In this document: in pieces, positions 31,661 to 41,714 of the stretch
Layout of the letters: every line of letters begins with the position of its first letter
Numbering within the stretch: position 1 is the first letter of the stretch
Assembly: GCF_017377855.1 (NCBI RefSeq)
Contig: NZ_JAFREP010000034.1
Coordinates: forward strand, 1 to 64,000
DNA length: 64,000 nt
Source: Acanthopleuribacter pedis
Lineage (GTDB): Bacteria > Acidobacteriota > Holophagae > Acanthopleuribacterales > Acanthopleuribacteraceae
Direction of reading: 5' to 3'
Program-made: the position numbers and the translations under genes
The notes under the pieces: model-generated
The model's database searches: none
Told to the model about the DNA's origin: nothing
Seen by the model: the letters and a program-made list of their open reading frames with translations, nothing else

Positions 31661-34542
31661 ATAGGCGGCTCCAGCTTGGGGCGGCCGGGATCGAAGCGGA
31701 AGCCAATGTGGTGGATGCCGTTTTCGTAGCGGTAATCCAGTTTGCTGTCGAACAAAAGCGCCAGGCGTTCGCTGATATTGCCCAGCGCGTGTTCCGAGGA
31801 AATCAGTTCGGCAAAGGGTTTGCGCAGCGGCGCGCCGGGATTGGTGACCGTGACCTGTTGGTAAATGCCGTCTTCTTCGAGGGACAACCCGACGACCACT
31901 TGCTCGGTGGTTTCCTTCAGACCGTAAAAAACCGCGTTTTCTACCAGCGGTTGAATCAGAAACGGCGGTAGCAATTGGCCGCCCAGCCCGGGTGGGATAT
32001 TGAAATCAAAGCGCAGTTTCTCTGGGAAGCGAACGCGTTGGATATCGCCAAAGGCTTTGATTGCTTTCAGTTCTTCCTCGAGCGGCCACCATTCGCGCGG
32101 CACCGCGTTAAAGGATTGGCGCATGAGCGTGGACAGCCGTTCCAGGGTTTCCACCGCTTGGTCGGGATCGGACAAACACAGGAAGGAAATGCTGTTGAGC
32201 GTGTTTTGAATGAAGTGCGGCTGCATTTGCGCGTGGAGCAGGCGAATGCTCGATTCGCGGTTTAGGCGTTTGAGGCGTTCCATTTCCACCTCCGTTTCCA
32301 GCCAGGCCTTTTCTTTTTCCAACAAACGGTTGGTTTCTTTGAGCGTTAGGTGCATGTGAACCCTCGCGAACAGTTCATCCCGGGATACGGGTTTGATCAG
32401 ATAGTCGTTACCGCCCATGGCGAAACCGCGAACCAGATCTTCCGGTTGGTTGCGGGCGGTGATAAAGAGGACGGGGAGTTGCTCCATCGTGTGGGTTTCG
32501 CGGAGGTGGGCGCAGGTTTCGTAACCGGACAAGCCGGGCATCATGATGTCGAGCAGGACAAGGTCGAAGGTTTGGTCGTTGAGGTGGTCGAGGGCGTCGC
32601 GGCCGCTTTCCGCTTCCACGACGCGGAAGCGTTCGCCCAAATGGGCGTGAATCACCTGACGGTTGACGGGGTCGTCGTCAACCACCAGGATGCGCGCCGG
32701 TTGGTCGGCGGGCGACGCGGGCGGCGGCGCCGGCGGCTCGGGTGACGCGACCTGTTGTGGCAACGGGGTCGGCATGTTGGCGTTTTTTGCGCCCGCGGCC
32801 AAGCCTCGACGGTAGCAATGGAGACAAAAAAGGAATGCCGAAACCACCCACAGGCTGACCCATCCCGGCGGGATCAGGGTGTCGGCGTGGATGTGGATGG
32901 TGCCGACCTGGGGAAACTGCCGCCAGGGACCCTTGAGGTAGCGGGTGCGTAGGCTTAAGTCGTATTGCCCCGGCCACGTTTTCTGAAAAGGGATGCGGTT
33001 TCCGGTCACGGGGCGCCAATCCGAATCCGCGTCCCAACGGTAGGCCCATTCCGCCGTTTGGTCGGTTTCATAACCTGGCAATGCCACGTTCACAAACGCC
33101 GGTGGTTTGCGCCCGCGTTGGTTTGGCGCAATAAAAACCGGCTTGGGTGGGTCGGCAAGGGCTGGTGCCGTGGCGGGGAGGTAGGCGGCCCAGGTGTCTT
33201 GGTAAAGAATTAGGCCGCCGTCCGCGTCGCGCAGTAATTCGCGGTTGGCCGCGGCGTCATCGGGAAGGGGAAGAAAACCGAGCACCACGGCGGATGCGGC
33301 ATCAAATTGGTGTAACCCGTATCGGCTCAAACCCCAGAAAGCCGTTGGGGTTGCGGGCGCCAAGGCGAACAGGGGCAGGTTCGGGGTGGTGTCCGGGTTG
33401 AGGGTCACCGTCTCATGGTGGACATGCCAAAGGCTTCCGCGGTCGAGCAGGTAGCCGCACTTTAGCTCGGGGTATTCAAGTTCAACAAGGTGCTTGGTGA
33501 ATTTCGGAACGGTTTCGGGCCTTTGTGACGCTTGGTGGGTAGCCAATACCTCGGCCTTTGGCCCCGTAACCGGTTGGAGCATGGCCGCCGCGGCCGAGAG
33601 GTAGCGTGGCCCTTCGCCGGTTCCCAGCCAAAGGGCGCCGTCCGCGCCCATCGCCGCATCGCGAACGACGCGCCGGTGCTTGCGGCCGATGGGTTCGGCA
33701 AGGGTGAGGGCGGTGGCTTGGCGCCGAAAGGGATCGATTCGCATCAAATAGGGGGTGTCGCCGAGCCAGAGTCGGTCTCGCGGGTCAACCAATACAAACG
33801 CGGGGACATGGGTTTTCGGTAACGCCATGACCTGTGCCCATTGCGCGGACGCCGGTTTAAAGGTCCAAAGGTGTTCCCTACCGACCAGCCAAAGGACGTC
33901 TTTGGAAGCAGCAAGCGCCGTTCCCTTGGGGGCGTGCTCCTCGGGAAAAGCGTGGACCGTCAAACCACCTGTGCCGATCTGAATGAGTTGGTTCGGCCCC
34001 ATCACCCACGACCGACCGGCCCCGTCCACGGTGAGATGGATGCGTTTCGGGGTGGCCGCCAAGTAGGGTGAGAGGTCGTAGGTCTGTGCTTGAACCAGGG
34101 TGTTTCCTCGGGCGTGGAACTGCAAAACCGAGGTTTCGCGAACGACCCAAACCAAGCCGTCCGAAGCGAAGAGGTGGTCCACCTTGCCCACATCCTTTGT
34201 GGCGAGAACGGTTTCGGCCCCGGGCAAAGCCGGTCGTATTTGGAGTTCACCGGATTCGGTCGACAGCCAGAGTCGGTTTTCACCGTCGACCACAAAATGG
34301 GTCACTGCCTGTTCGCCGAGCGGGATCCGATGCGCGTCGGCGCCGTCGTAACACCAGAGGCCCTTTCGGTTGAGCACCCAGAAGAAACCACGCCCATCCA
34401 ATTGCACGGCCTGAACCGTGGTATGGGAAAAGTTGCGGTCCCGGCCAAAGGAACCGGTGGGGATCAGCAGCGGTTCGTCTGACGGCGTTGCTTGCATGGG
34501 GGGTGTCCAAAAACTCAGGGCCAAAAACAAAACGGCGATCAT
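31642..34542 (-). CDS. Beta-propeller sensor with receiver and LytS-type histidine kinase domains
   Basis: The 966-residue protein has an N-terminal signal segment (I-A-V-L-F-L-A-L-S-F-W) and a periplasmic propeller-like region. A Y_Y_Y-like domain and a membrane helix at about 557-580 follow. A receiver domain comes next (Asp in L-V-L-L-D-I-M-M-P-G, about 664; Lys in Y-L-I-K-P-V). A coiled linker leads to a His_kinase (LytS-like) domain with His in H-A-Q-M-Q-P-H-F-I-Q-N-T-L-N (about 775). The ATPase part contains P-L-V-E-N-A-V-F-Y-G. A receiver placed between the membrane and a LytS kinase suggests that another kinase can tune this one. The last residues (P-P-I-P-R-F-S-P) lie within the repeat element at 31449-31660. 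Confidence 0.92.
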   Translation of the reverse strand: MIAVLFLALSFWTPPMQATPSDEPLLIPTGSFGRDRNFSHTTVQAVQLDGRGFFWVLNRKGLWCYDGADAHRIPLGEQAVTHFVVDGENRLWLSTESGELQIRPALPGAETVLATKDVGKVDHLFASDGLVWVVRETSVLQFHARGNTLVQAQTYDLSPYLAATPKRIHLTVDGAGRSWVMGPNQLIQIGTGGLTVHAFPEEHAPKGTALAASKDVLWLVGREHLWTFKPASAQWAQVMALPKTHVPAFVLVDPRDRLWLGDTPYLMRIDPFRRQATALTLAEPIGRKHRRVVRDAAMGADGALWLGTGEGPRYLSAAAAMLQPVTGPKAEVLATHQASQRPETVPKFTKHLVELEYPELKCGYLLDRGSLWHVHHETVTLNPDTTPNLPLFALAPATPTAFWGLSRYGLHQFDAASAVVLGFLPLPDDAAANRELLRDADGGLILYQDTWAAYLPATAPALADPPKPVFIAPNQRGRKPPAFVNVALPGYETDQTAEWAYRWDADSDWRPVTGNRIPFQKTWPGQYDLSLRTRYLKGPWRQFPQVGTIHIHADTLIPPGWVSLWVVSAFLFCLHCYRRGLAAGAKNANMPTPLPQQVASPEPPAPPPASPADQPARILVVDDDPVNRQVIHAHLGERFRVVEAESGRDALDHLNDQTFDLVLLDIMMPGLSGYETCAHLRETHTMEQLPVLFITARNQPEDLVRGFAMGGNDYLIKPVSRDELFARVHMHLTLKETNRLLEKEKAWLETEVEMERLKRLNRESSIRLLHAQMQPHFIQNTLNSISFLCLSDPDQAVETLERLSTLMRQSFNAVPREWWPLEEELKAIKAFGDIQRVRFPEKLRFDFNIPPGLGGQLLPPFLIQPLVENAVFYGLKETTEQVVVGLSLEEDGIYQQVTVTNPGAPLRKPFAELISSEHALGNISERLALLFDSKLDYRYENGIHHIGFRFDPGRPKLEPPIPRFSP

Positions 34543-35094
34543 GGTGAATCCAAAGCAGTGGGGTAGTTATCGAAGCGGGGCGATAAGGGCGCGTGGCGTC
34601 GGAGAAGGTCTGAAGAGATAAGGTTTATACGAGGTTTCGACCCTGATTGGGGCGGGCGCGTCTTCAAAGGCTGCAAACCCGGGGTTTCGCTCCCATTACC
34701 GCGACTTTTCGCGCTGAAAAGGTCTTCGTCTAAAACCTATTGTAACCGAGAGCGGTGGGTCGCCTTGGATGAATGTTCGGGGTTCAAGGCAACCCACCTC
34801 GCGGCGATCCGGCCGTTGGTTCATTAGAAGGGAAAACGGCGCTAAAAGTGAGGGTGCTTGCCGTGAACGGCCGCGAAAACACGCATGAGCGGGAATGAGG
34901 CTCGAAAAAGCCGCTCGGGCCGGGAATTGATGCCGTTGACGCCGAAGCGGTCATGGCTGGGTGCCGTTGGCGCCGCGAGGGGTGGCCGGGCGCCGAGAAA
35001 GGCCCCAGATTGGCGAAAGAACAAAAACGCCGGTGACCGACTCGGTGTAATCTCGGCCGGTTTTTTCGGCCAAATTCCCTTCAGGAGTGACCTC
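34543..35094. other. Intergenic region before the second chaperone/effector pair
   Basis: No gene is supported. The region should hold divergent promoters for the kinase at 31642-34542 and the chaperone at 35095. I did not find the 19-bp motif pair or the shared block seen before the other effector units. A small hairpin GGCCG/CGGCC (35055-35071) lies just before the chaperone's ribosome binding site. Confidence 0.4.
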
Positions 35095-35649
35095 ATGACG
35101 CAAGCAAACGAACAAGTGAAACATTGGTTGGCCCAACTCGGCGCACAAATCGGCGTGGCTTTGTCCTTGGACGATGAGGGCCTTTGCTCCTTAACCGCCG
35201 GCGAGGATCTTACCGTGGATGTGATTTGCCCACCCGGTGACACCTGTTTCTACCTCAACCTGACGCTGTTGGATTTAACCGGACAAAGCAGCCGTGAAAT
35301 GGTGTTGCAACAAGCCCTAACCATGAATCTGTTTCAGCAGGAAACCGCGGGCGCCGCCATCGCCTTGGATCCTGATGCGGAAGCCTTGATGTTGTGCTTT
35401 ACCCAACCGGTCGAAGGGACCCAGTTCAGTACCTTCAACAACATTTTGACCAATTTGGTGACGACCGGTCGCCAATTGAAGGGGCAACTAGAAGCGGCAA
35501 GTCGCGAGCAAGCGGCGCCCCAACCCTCGAATGCCGCGGCGTTTAATCCCGCCGGACCCGGCGCCTACGGGATCGGCGCGCAACCGGCGCAACCGGTTTA
35601 CGCGGACAATCCCCACGAACACTTACTGCACATGATGAATCTCGCTTAA
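35095..35649 (+). CDS. CesT-like type III secretion chaperone, second copy
   Basis: The 184-residue acidic protein resembles the one at 23393. It has V-K-H-W-L-A-Q-L-G-A-Q near the start and F-Y-L-N-L-T-L-L-D-L in the strand region. The shared block A-L-T-M-N-L-F-Q-Q-E-T-A-G-A-A-I-A follows, then A-L-M-L-C-F-T-Q-P-V-E-G and a final helix (F-N-N-I-L-T-N-L-V). The tail is Ala/Pro-rich and ends in H-L-L-H-M-M-N-L-A. Upstream codons are open to 34885, but the ATG at 35095 has AGGAG seven bases before it and a family-like N-terminus. It is followed after 53 bases by the effector-like gene. It is predicted to bind that protein's N-terminus. Confidence 0.7.
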   Translation: MTQANEQVKHWLAQLGAQIGVALSLDDEGLCSLTAGEDLTVDVICPPGDTCFYLNLTLLDLTGQSSREMVLQQALTMNLFQQETAGAAIALDPDAEALMLCFTQPVEGTQFSTFNNILTNLVTTGRQLKGQLEAASREQAAPQPSNAAAFNPAGPGAYGIGAQPAQPVYADNPHEHLLHMMNLA

Positions 35650-35702
35650 CGCAAACGAACCGCCCATTTTTTTCCCCTTACCGATTAGGAGTACCGCACG
35701 CC

Positions 35703-37757
35703 ATGCAAATGCAACAGTTAAAATCCAACAACGTACAGGCCAAAAATCCTTTAAACCAGACGGCACAAGCGCAGAACAACCCGCTGCAGTTAAATGTCGC
35801 CAACCAACCCGCGTCGAGCAAGATGCCCCAGGTAAACAACCATCATGCAACCAACAGCTCGGCCACTTCGATTGAGGCCATCCAACTGAACCAAAACCAG
35901 CCCAAGGCCAAACGGCTTCAGGTGGTACAGTTGGCTGTCAATTTTGAAAAATCAAAGCCCGATAACCTCGCCGGTAAACAAGCGATTGAATCGCGTGCCA
36001 AAATGGTTTTCAACGGCGTGGCACAAATGGCCAAAGACGGCAAGATAATGGACAACCGACCCGGTACCGTACAGGTGATCAGTATGCCGGAGCTTTTTCT
36101 TAATGACACCGATAACCCCATTAAAGCAAGTGATGTCAGGGGCGTGGTGACCAGTTTGCGGGCGATGGCCGCCGATAAACAGTTCGAGGGTATGGTGTTT
36201 GCACCGGGAACCTTTATTGCGATGCACCCGGCAGTCGCGGCACAAAATATCAAGCCACAGCATCTGGAAACGATTGCCAAGGCATTCGACGTTCCGCTGA
36301 AAGACTTGGAACAGGCTTACCAAGAAATGACCGACGCTACCCAAGAGAAATACGAAAAACTAAGCGAGCCTCGTCGGATCCTTGCCGCGGTGGGTGATGC
36401 CTGGAACAAAAAATTGGAGCAACCCAACAAGCCGCGTACCTTGTCCATCGAGAATGAACTTCAAAAGAATTTCGCCATGGATGATAAGAAGGAATTAGAC
36501 AATAAGGCCTTCAAAATTCCTAAAAAGTTAAACACCATGGAAGAATTTGCCAAGGTGTGTAAGTCGGTCAAGGAGAAACCTCTGGTCGTGAAAGAAGAGA
36601 CTGCATGTAAATTGGTCCAAAACGCAACCGTGGTGATCGAGGGGGGACCAAACGGTAAAGCCAAAATTGTCAATAAGATGGTCCCCTCCAATGCCGACAG
36701 CCGCGTGGTGCTTTATGATGTTAAAGACAAACACCTCAAAAAGCAGTACGTATCCTATCCCGCCCAGATTTCGGTGGTTGATCCTGACCAAGTGGTTGAT
36801 CAAAAGATGGTGGAGGCCAAATTTAATGATGAATCAAACCGATTTAGCGCACCGAAAACAGGCTTGGATATGGCGGTTGCGATCTGCTTAGATTACGGAA
36901 GCAGTTATTTTGCGAGTGTCACGGATCATGATAACAAGGCCTCCCATGTTCAGGTTCTTTCGGCGGGCCTGAAGGAATGGCAGTACGACGCTTCCAAAGG
37001 GAGTGGTCACGCATCTATCTCGGGGAATGATTTGTATGGCCGCGTTGGCAACCAAAACATGACAGGTGGTGGTTATATCGGTGCCGAAATGTTCCAAAAA
37101 GATCATATATCGGTATCCATGAATATTAAAGATGGGAACTATAGCTTTATCCAAGGTTCAGGCAAGGTGCATGAGAACCATTCAAAATTCCCAGATACGA
37201 TGGTTTGGCAAGTGTCTCCGCCGGTTCACCATCGAGCGTCGGTCGCCTCCTCCGTTGCTTCTTTTGACGGAAATACCAATGTGGGTGTAAACGAGTTCGC
37301 CAAAAATATCGATGAAGAATCGCAAGAAAACCTCACCACTTGGTTTCCGAAAAAGCCCAACAAAGAATTTACGAAAGAGCAAATCCAAAACAATCATAAC
37401 GAATTGATGAACATGCAGCAGAAAGCCAATCAAGTATCGGTACAACTTGACTGTTTGGAAAATATTCGTACAAATAACAAAATTGACGAAAAAAGTTGGA
37501 ACATTCTGAATCAGAATCCTGATTTTGTTAAGAAAACCGGGGTGGTTCCAAAAGACGAGAAAAACAATGATGAAGTTAAGAGTAAAAAGAAGAAGATGAA
37601 GATGAAACCGAAGAAGGTCCAAAAGCAACCGTTGGCTTTTAAGGATATTAAAAACCACGAAAGTATGATCATAAAGTGCGATAACTTCGAGTATAACCTG
37701 AGGAATGATCACAACTTTATGCTTAACCAATTGGCCCAAAAATCGGTTTGGCAATAA
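35703..37757 (+). CDS. Nitrilase-superfamily-like protein 3, candidate type III-style effector
   Basis: The 684-residue protein is the most divergent of the three paralogues and is lower in GC, Asn-rich and Lys-rich. It keeps R-L-Q-V-V-Q-L-A, Glu in V-I-S-M-P-E-L-F-L-N (about 129), Lys in K-I-V-N-K-M-V-P-S (about 324) and Cys in V-A-I-C-L-D-Y (about 393), followed by V-L-S-A-G-L. The insert between Glu and Lys is about 100 residues shorter than in the others. The first 65 residues are strongly Asn/Gln-rich, as in many type III signals. Near residue 629 there is a basic run S-K-K-K-K-M-K-M-K-P-K-K that resembles a nuclear localisation signal. The ATG follows GGAG at a rather long spacing. The chaperone gene is directly upstream. 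Function inferred; substrate unknown. Confidence 0.65.
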   Translation: MQMQQLKSNNVQAKNPLNQTAQAQNNPLQLNVANQPASSKMPQVNNHHATNSSATSIEAIQLNQNQPKAKRLQVVQLAVNFEKSKPDNLAGKQAIESRAKMVFNGVAQMAKDGKIMDNRPGTVQVISMPELFLNDTDNPIKASDVRGVVTSLRAMAADKQFEGMVFAPGTFIAMHPAVAAQNIKPQHLETIAKAFDVPLKDLEQAYQEMTDATQEKYEKLSEPRRILAAVGDAWNKKLEQPNKPRTLSIENELQKNFAMDDKKELDNKAFKIPKKLNTMEEFAKVCKSVKEKPLVVKEETACKLVQNATVVIEGGPNGKAKIVNKMVPSNADSRVVLYDVKDKHLKKQYVSYPAQISVVDPDQVVDQKMVEAKFNDESNRFSAPKTGLDMAVAICLDYGSSYFASVTDHDNKASHVQVLSAGLKEWQYDASKGSGHASISGNDLYGRVGNQNMTGGGYIGAEMFQKDHISVSMNIKDGNYSFIQGSGKVHENHSKFPDTMVWQVSPPVHHRASVASSVASFDGNTNVGVNEFAKNIDEESQENLTTWFPKKPNKEFTKEQIQNNHNELMNMQQKANQVSVQLDCLENIRTNNKIDEKSWNILNQNPDFVKKTGVVPKDEKNNDEVKSKKKKMKMKPKKVQKQPLAFKDIKNHESMIIKCDNFEYNLRNDHNFMLNQLAQKSVWQ

Positions 37758-37769
37758 GCCGGCTGAAGG

Positions 37770-40700
37770 TTAGGGGTCTTTGATGAGCCGCTTTTGTGCC
37801 TCCCGGGTTAGGTAATGGCCTTCACCCAGGCGGCGTGAAAGCGTTTCTCGCGTGTTTCGCATCAAGGATTGACCTGCTTCTTGTTCACCTACCTGGGTGA
37901 GGATCAACCCTTTTAAACTGTGCATCGCGGCCCGGCTTTCGTGTTCCTCCGGCAGTGCCGTCGCGGCGGCAAGCGCGCCCTCCACGGTCTCCAGTGCTTG
38001 CCGCCACCGTTGACGCGCCGCGAGATGTTCGGCCTGCTCCAGGCGCACTGCCGCAACCAAGGGATGGTGTTCCCCAAGGCGTCCGGTCCGTAGGGCCAAC
38101 GCCTGTTCCAGGTGGGGTTCGGCCGCCGTGGGATCGCCCTGGCCACGCAACAGTTTGGCCCGTGCCAGATGGAGCGCGGCCTGCAAAAACGGGGCTGGGT
38201 CTTCGCCCGCCTCTTTTTCCGCTTGGGTCAGCACGGCTTCAGCGCGTTCGATACGGCCGCTGAGCAGGTGCAATTCGGCAAACTTTGCACGTTCCATGGC
38301 GAGCCGCGGTCGGGTCGCCTCGGGCAGCGCGTCGAGGGTTTCAAACAGGGTTTCGTAGCGCGTCTTTGCTTGGGAAAGGTCGCCGCGGCGCTGATTCAAA
38401 TCGGCCCAAAGGGCTTCCGTCTGGAACACGCGCCGGTGGTGTTTTCCCAGCTTGGTTCTAAATATGGGCAGCGCCTGCTGGATCAGGGGTTCCGCCTCGG
38501 CGTACTTACCGACGACCAACAGCAAGCGACCCAGGTTGCCGAGCCGAACCGCGGTTGAGGGGTGATCCTCGCCCAGCGCGGCGCGGGTCGTGGCCAGCGA
38601 CGCGCGGAACAGGGGTTCGGCGGCCGCATAATCGCCGCGCAGGAACAGCGCCATGGCCACGTTGTTTTGGGCGCGACCGACGGCGGGATGATCTTCCTTA
38701 AGTGTTTTCAAATAAGTGTCTAAGGCCTGGCGGTAATAATTTTCGGCGGCCGCATAATCGCCTTTGTCCTGGCTGAGGCTGCCGAGGTTGTTGAGTGTGC
38801 CCGCCACGTAACGGTGTTTGTCGCCCAGGTTGTGCTTCAAATTGGTGAGGGTGCGTTGGTACAGCCGTTCGGCGCCGTCCAGCTTGCCCAGGTCCTGCAT
38901 CGCGCCGGCAAGGTTGTTGAGCAGAAAACCAACACTTTGGTGGTTTTCGCCCAATGCAGCGACTTTGATGGACAAGGCCTTGTGCAGCAGGGGTTCCGCT
39001 TGGCGGTAGCGGCCGCGTTGCTGGTGGATCAGCGCCAGCGTTTGATAGCTTTCGGCCAGATCGGGGTGTTGTTCGCCCAGGCGTTCGATTTGGATGCTGA
39101 TGGCTTGGCGCAACAGGTCTTCCGCGGCGTCGTATTCACTCTGGTTTTGCTTCAGATAAGCCAAGTTACCCAAGCAGGTCGCCAAAGCCGGGTGATTGGC
39201 GCCCAAAATGCGGCGGCGAATGTCGGCGGTTTGGCGGTACAGTGCCTCGGCGGCGGGGAAATCGCCTTGGTTGTGGTTCAGCACGGCGAGGTGGTGAATC
39301 ACGTTGGCGGTCCAGGGATGGTCCTCCCCCAGGAGTTCCAGCGCCAAGTCGCGTGCCTGCTCAAAAAGCTCGCGCGCCTGATCGTAGTTGCCCTGGAGGC
39401 GTTCCCACTGGCCGCGCCGCTGCAGGCAGTTGACCCAATGTGGGTGTTTTTCGCCAAAAATGTCGCGGTAAAGGGTTTCGGCTTGATCCATGTACGCTTT
39501 GGCTTGGTCGCGTTGGTCTGTTTCAAGGTAGGTCAGGCTTAAGGAGGCCAGGGCCGAGGCCACTTGGGAATGGGCGCGGCCGTGGAGGCGTTGGCGCAGG
39601 GCCAATACGTCTTTACGGTATTGGATCGCGCGGTCGTAGTGACCGCGCGCGGTGGCCAATTGGGCACGGCCTTGGATGAGTTGGGCCTGTTCCTCCGGAG
39701 GGAGTAATTGGGAGGAAGCGCCGACCGCGTCAAAGGCGGCTTGCGCTTGTGGGTAGCGGCCGAACAGCAAGGCGGCGTGACCGCGACTTTGGTTAAGGCG
39801 CGCTTGCGTGCGTGGGTCGTCCGTCGCTTCCTGCTCGGCCAGGTGTAATTGTGCTTGGGCGCCTTTGTAATCGCCCGCGCTCTGCAGGGTGTGGATCAGG
39901 GCGAAACGCGTTTCCATCACCTGGTTTGGGTCGCCTGATTCGAGGGCGTTGACCAGCAGGGCCTCGGCTTGGTCATAGCGGCCGAGTGACGCGTAGACCC
40001 GGGCCAAGGTGTTGAGCAGGAGGGTTTTGACCGCCGGGTCTTCGTCCAAGTCGGTGTTGAGTCGGCGGCGGCCCGCCTCCATCACTTCCAGTGCGCTGAT
40101 GTCGTGGTTGCGGGCCAAGTCGGGATCGATCTGTTCGAACATCGAAACCAGGAACCCGGTCAAGCGTTGGGAGGAGGCGAGGCGTTGTTCGGCGAGGTCG
40201 CGCTGGCGTGCCGTCTGTTGGTTCTGGACCGTCGCGTAGACGGAAAACAAGCTGAGCGAGGCCACCATGCCGAGCACCGCCGCCACCGGCCAAGGATGGC
40301 GCTTGATGAATTTGCGGAAGCGGTAACCCGTGGATGCTTGGCGGGCCGTGATCGGCATGCCGGTCAGGTAGCGACGGATATCGGCCGCGAGGTCGTCCAC
40401 CGCCGCGTAACGCCGGTTGCGATCATGGGCCAGGGCTTTCAGGGTGATGGTATCGAGGTCGCCGCGCAGTTGGCGGGTGAAGGCGCCGCCGGAGTGGCCG
40501 GTTTGTCCGCGTAACTTACTCGGCCGGGTAATGTTGGCCTGATTAATGACGCGCATGATTTCGAGGGGGGCGCCGCCGCGGAAGTGGTAGGGGAGGCGAT
40601 CGGTCAGCAACTCGTAAAGGATGACACCGAGGCTGTAGACGTCGGAGGCGGTGCCGAGCCGTTCGCCGTTAACCTGCTCGGGTGAGGCGTATTGCGGGGT

Positions 40701-41402
40701 GAGGATGCGGTCGGTGCGGTTGGTGACGGTCAACGGGGTGCCCGTTTCGGCGTCGAGCATTTTGGCGATGCCGAAATCGAGCAACTTGGGGGTACCCGAA
40801 TCCTGCACCATAATGTTGCCTGGCTTCAGGTCGCGGTGGATGACCATTTGCTGGTGCGCGTAAATAACGGCTTCACAGATCTTGAGGAAGAGGTGGAGCC
40901 GGGTTTTGAGGTCGGGTTGGTGTTGACGGATCCAGCCGTCGAGGGTGGTGCCGGGTACGTACTCCATGGCGAACCAGGGTTGGCCGTCCGACAAAACGCC
41001 GGCGTCGACCAAATGGGCGATGCCGTCGTGTTTGAGGCCGGCAAGGATACGGCACTCTTTTTCGAAGCGCGCGCGTAAATCGGGATGCCAGGCCGACAGG
41101 GTTTTGAGGGCGACGCGGTGTTCGGGGAGTTCGTCGCGACCGGCCAGGTAGACTGCACCCATGCCGCCTTCACCCAACTTCTCAAGGATGCGAAAGGGTC
41201 CGCAGGTACCGCCCACGTCGAGGTCGGTCCTTTTGGCCGCGAGCCGCGAGAACGGTGCGTTGTCCTCTGGTTTGGGGTCCGAACTCAAGGCGGTGAGCTG
41301 GGCTTCGAGGGCACGCGGCTGTTCCGCGGCAAGCCGATGGAACAGCTTTTGGAGTCGCTGTTGTTGCGCGGGGTCGGGCGGGTGGGGCGGTGGTTGTTCC
41401 AT
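37770..41402 (-). CDS. Serine/threonine protein kinase with membrane anchor and TPR array
   Basis: The 1210-residue protein has a bacterial Hanks-type kinase at about 65-335. Its landmarks are the Gly-rich loop G-E-G-G-M-G-A-V-Y, V-I-H-R-D-L-K-P-G-N (about 186), L-L-D-F-G-I-A-K (about 207) and the activation segment T-P-Q-Y-A-S-P-E-Q. A membrane helix follows at about 367-392. About 800 residues of tetratricopeptide repeats of the NB-ARC-associated type come next (Y-D-Q-A-E-A-L-L, G-D-Y-A-A-A-E-N-Y-Y-R-Q-A-L). The repeats should lie outside the cytoplasm and bind a partner or ligand. The frame is open to 41849. The ATG at 41402 is chosen for its GAGG and because upstream residues look non-coding. 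It is divergent from the SET-GNAT gene. Confidence 0.93.
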   Translation of the reverse strand: MEQPPPHPPDPAQQQRLQKLFHRLAAEQPRALEAQLTALSSDPKPEDNAPFSRLAAKRTDLDVGGTCGPFRILEKLGEGGMGAVYLAGRDELPEHRVALKTLSAWHPDLRARFEKECRILAGLKHDGIAHLVDAGVLSDGQPWFAMEYVPGTTLDGWIRQHQPDLKTRLHLFLKICEAVIYAHQQMVIHRDLKPGNIMVQDSGTPKLLDFGIAKMLDAETGTPLTVTNRTDRILTPQYASPEQVNGERLGTASDVYSLGVILYELLTDRLPYHFRGGAPLEIMRVINQANITRPSKLRGQTGHSGGAFTRQLRGDLDTITLKALAHDRNRRYAAVDDLAADIRRYLTGMPITARQASTGYRFRKFIKRHPWPVAAVLGMVASLSLFSVYATVQNQQTARQRDLAEQRLASSQRLTGFLVSMFEQIDPDLARNHDISALEVMEAGRRRLNTDLDEDPAVKTLLLNTLARVYASLGRYDQAEALLVNALESGDPNQVMETRFALIHTLQSAGDYKGAQAQLHLAEQEATDDPRTQARLNQSRGHAALLFGRYPQAQAAFDAVGASSQLLPPEEQAQLIQGRAQLATARGHYDRAIQYRKDVLALRQRLHGRAHSQVASALASLSLTYLETDQRDQAKAYMDQAETLYRDIFGEKHPHWVNCLQRRGQWERLQGNYDQARELFEQARDLALELLGEDHPWTANVIHHLAVLNHNQGDFPAAEALYRQTADIRRRILGANHPALATCLGNLAYLKQNQSEYDAAEDLLRQAISIQIERLGEQHPDLAESYQTLALIHQQRGRYRQAEPLLHKALSIKVAALGENHQSVGFLLNNLAGAMQDLGKLDGAERLYQRTLTNLKHNLGDKHRYVAGTLNNLGSLSQDKGDYAAAENYYRQALDTYLKTLKEDHPAVGRAQNNVAMALFLRGDYAAAEPLFRASLATTRAALGEDHPSTAVRLGNLGRLLLVVGKYAEAEPLIQQALPIFRTKLGKHHRRVFQTEALWADLNQRRGDLSQAKTRYETLFETLDALPEATRPRLAMERAKFAELHLLSGRIERAEAVLTQAEKEAGEDPAPFLQAALHLARAKLLRGQGDPTAAEPHLEQALALRTGRLGEHHPLVAAVRLEQAEHLAARQRWRQALETVEGALAAATALPEEHESRAAMHSLKGLILTQVGEQEAGQSLMRNTRETLSRRLGEGHYLTREAQKRLIKDP

Positions 41403-41714
41403 GAGACCTCGGGAAAGGACGGATGGGACCGAGACATCCTGAATAATCCAAAGCCTAAGGTTGCAAGACGCCCGCGTCAAGTTTTTGGCGGGTGGCGGGT
41501 GTGGATGGGACTTATTTAAGTAATGCTGCCGTTCGCGACCGAAATACGTGCCGTCGGCGCCGTTTGGGTCGTGCGCCGCCGCCGTTTGCGACAGCCACGC
41601 CGGCGTATCCCCAAGGTGGGATCTATGTTCAGGGTGACAGCGAAAGGTCCTTTGTTTCGTGCGGTACGGATGGTTTTTTCCGGTGCGGGCTAGGGCCGTA
41701 CCAGGAGGAAGCCG
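41403..41714. other. Divergent promoter region
   Basis: This 312-base gap separates the kinase-TPR gene (minus) from the SET-GNAT gene (plus) and should carry both promoters. No gene, terminator or clear operator was seen. The part at 41505-41520 (GGGACTTATTTAAGTAATG) is the most AT-rich and could hold a -10 element. Confidence 0.4.
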
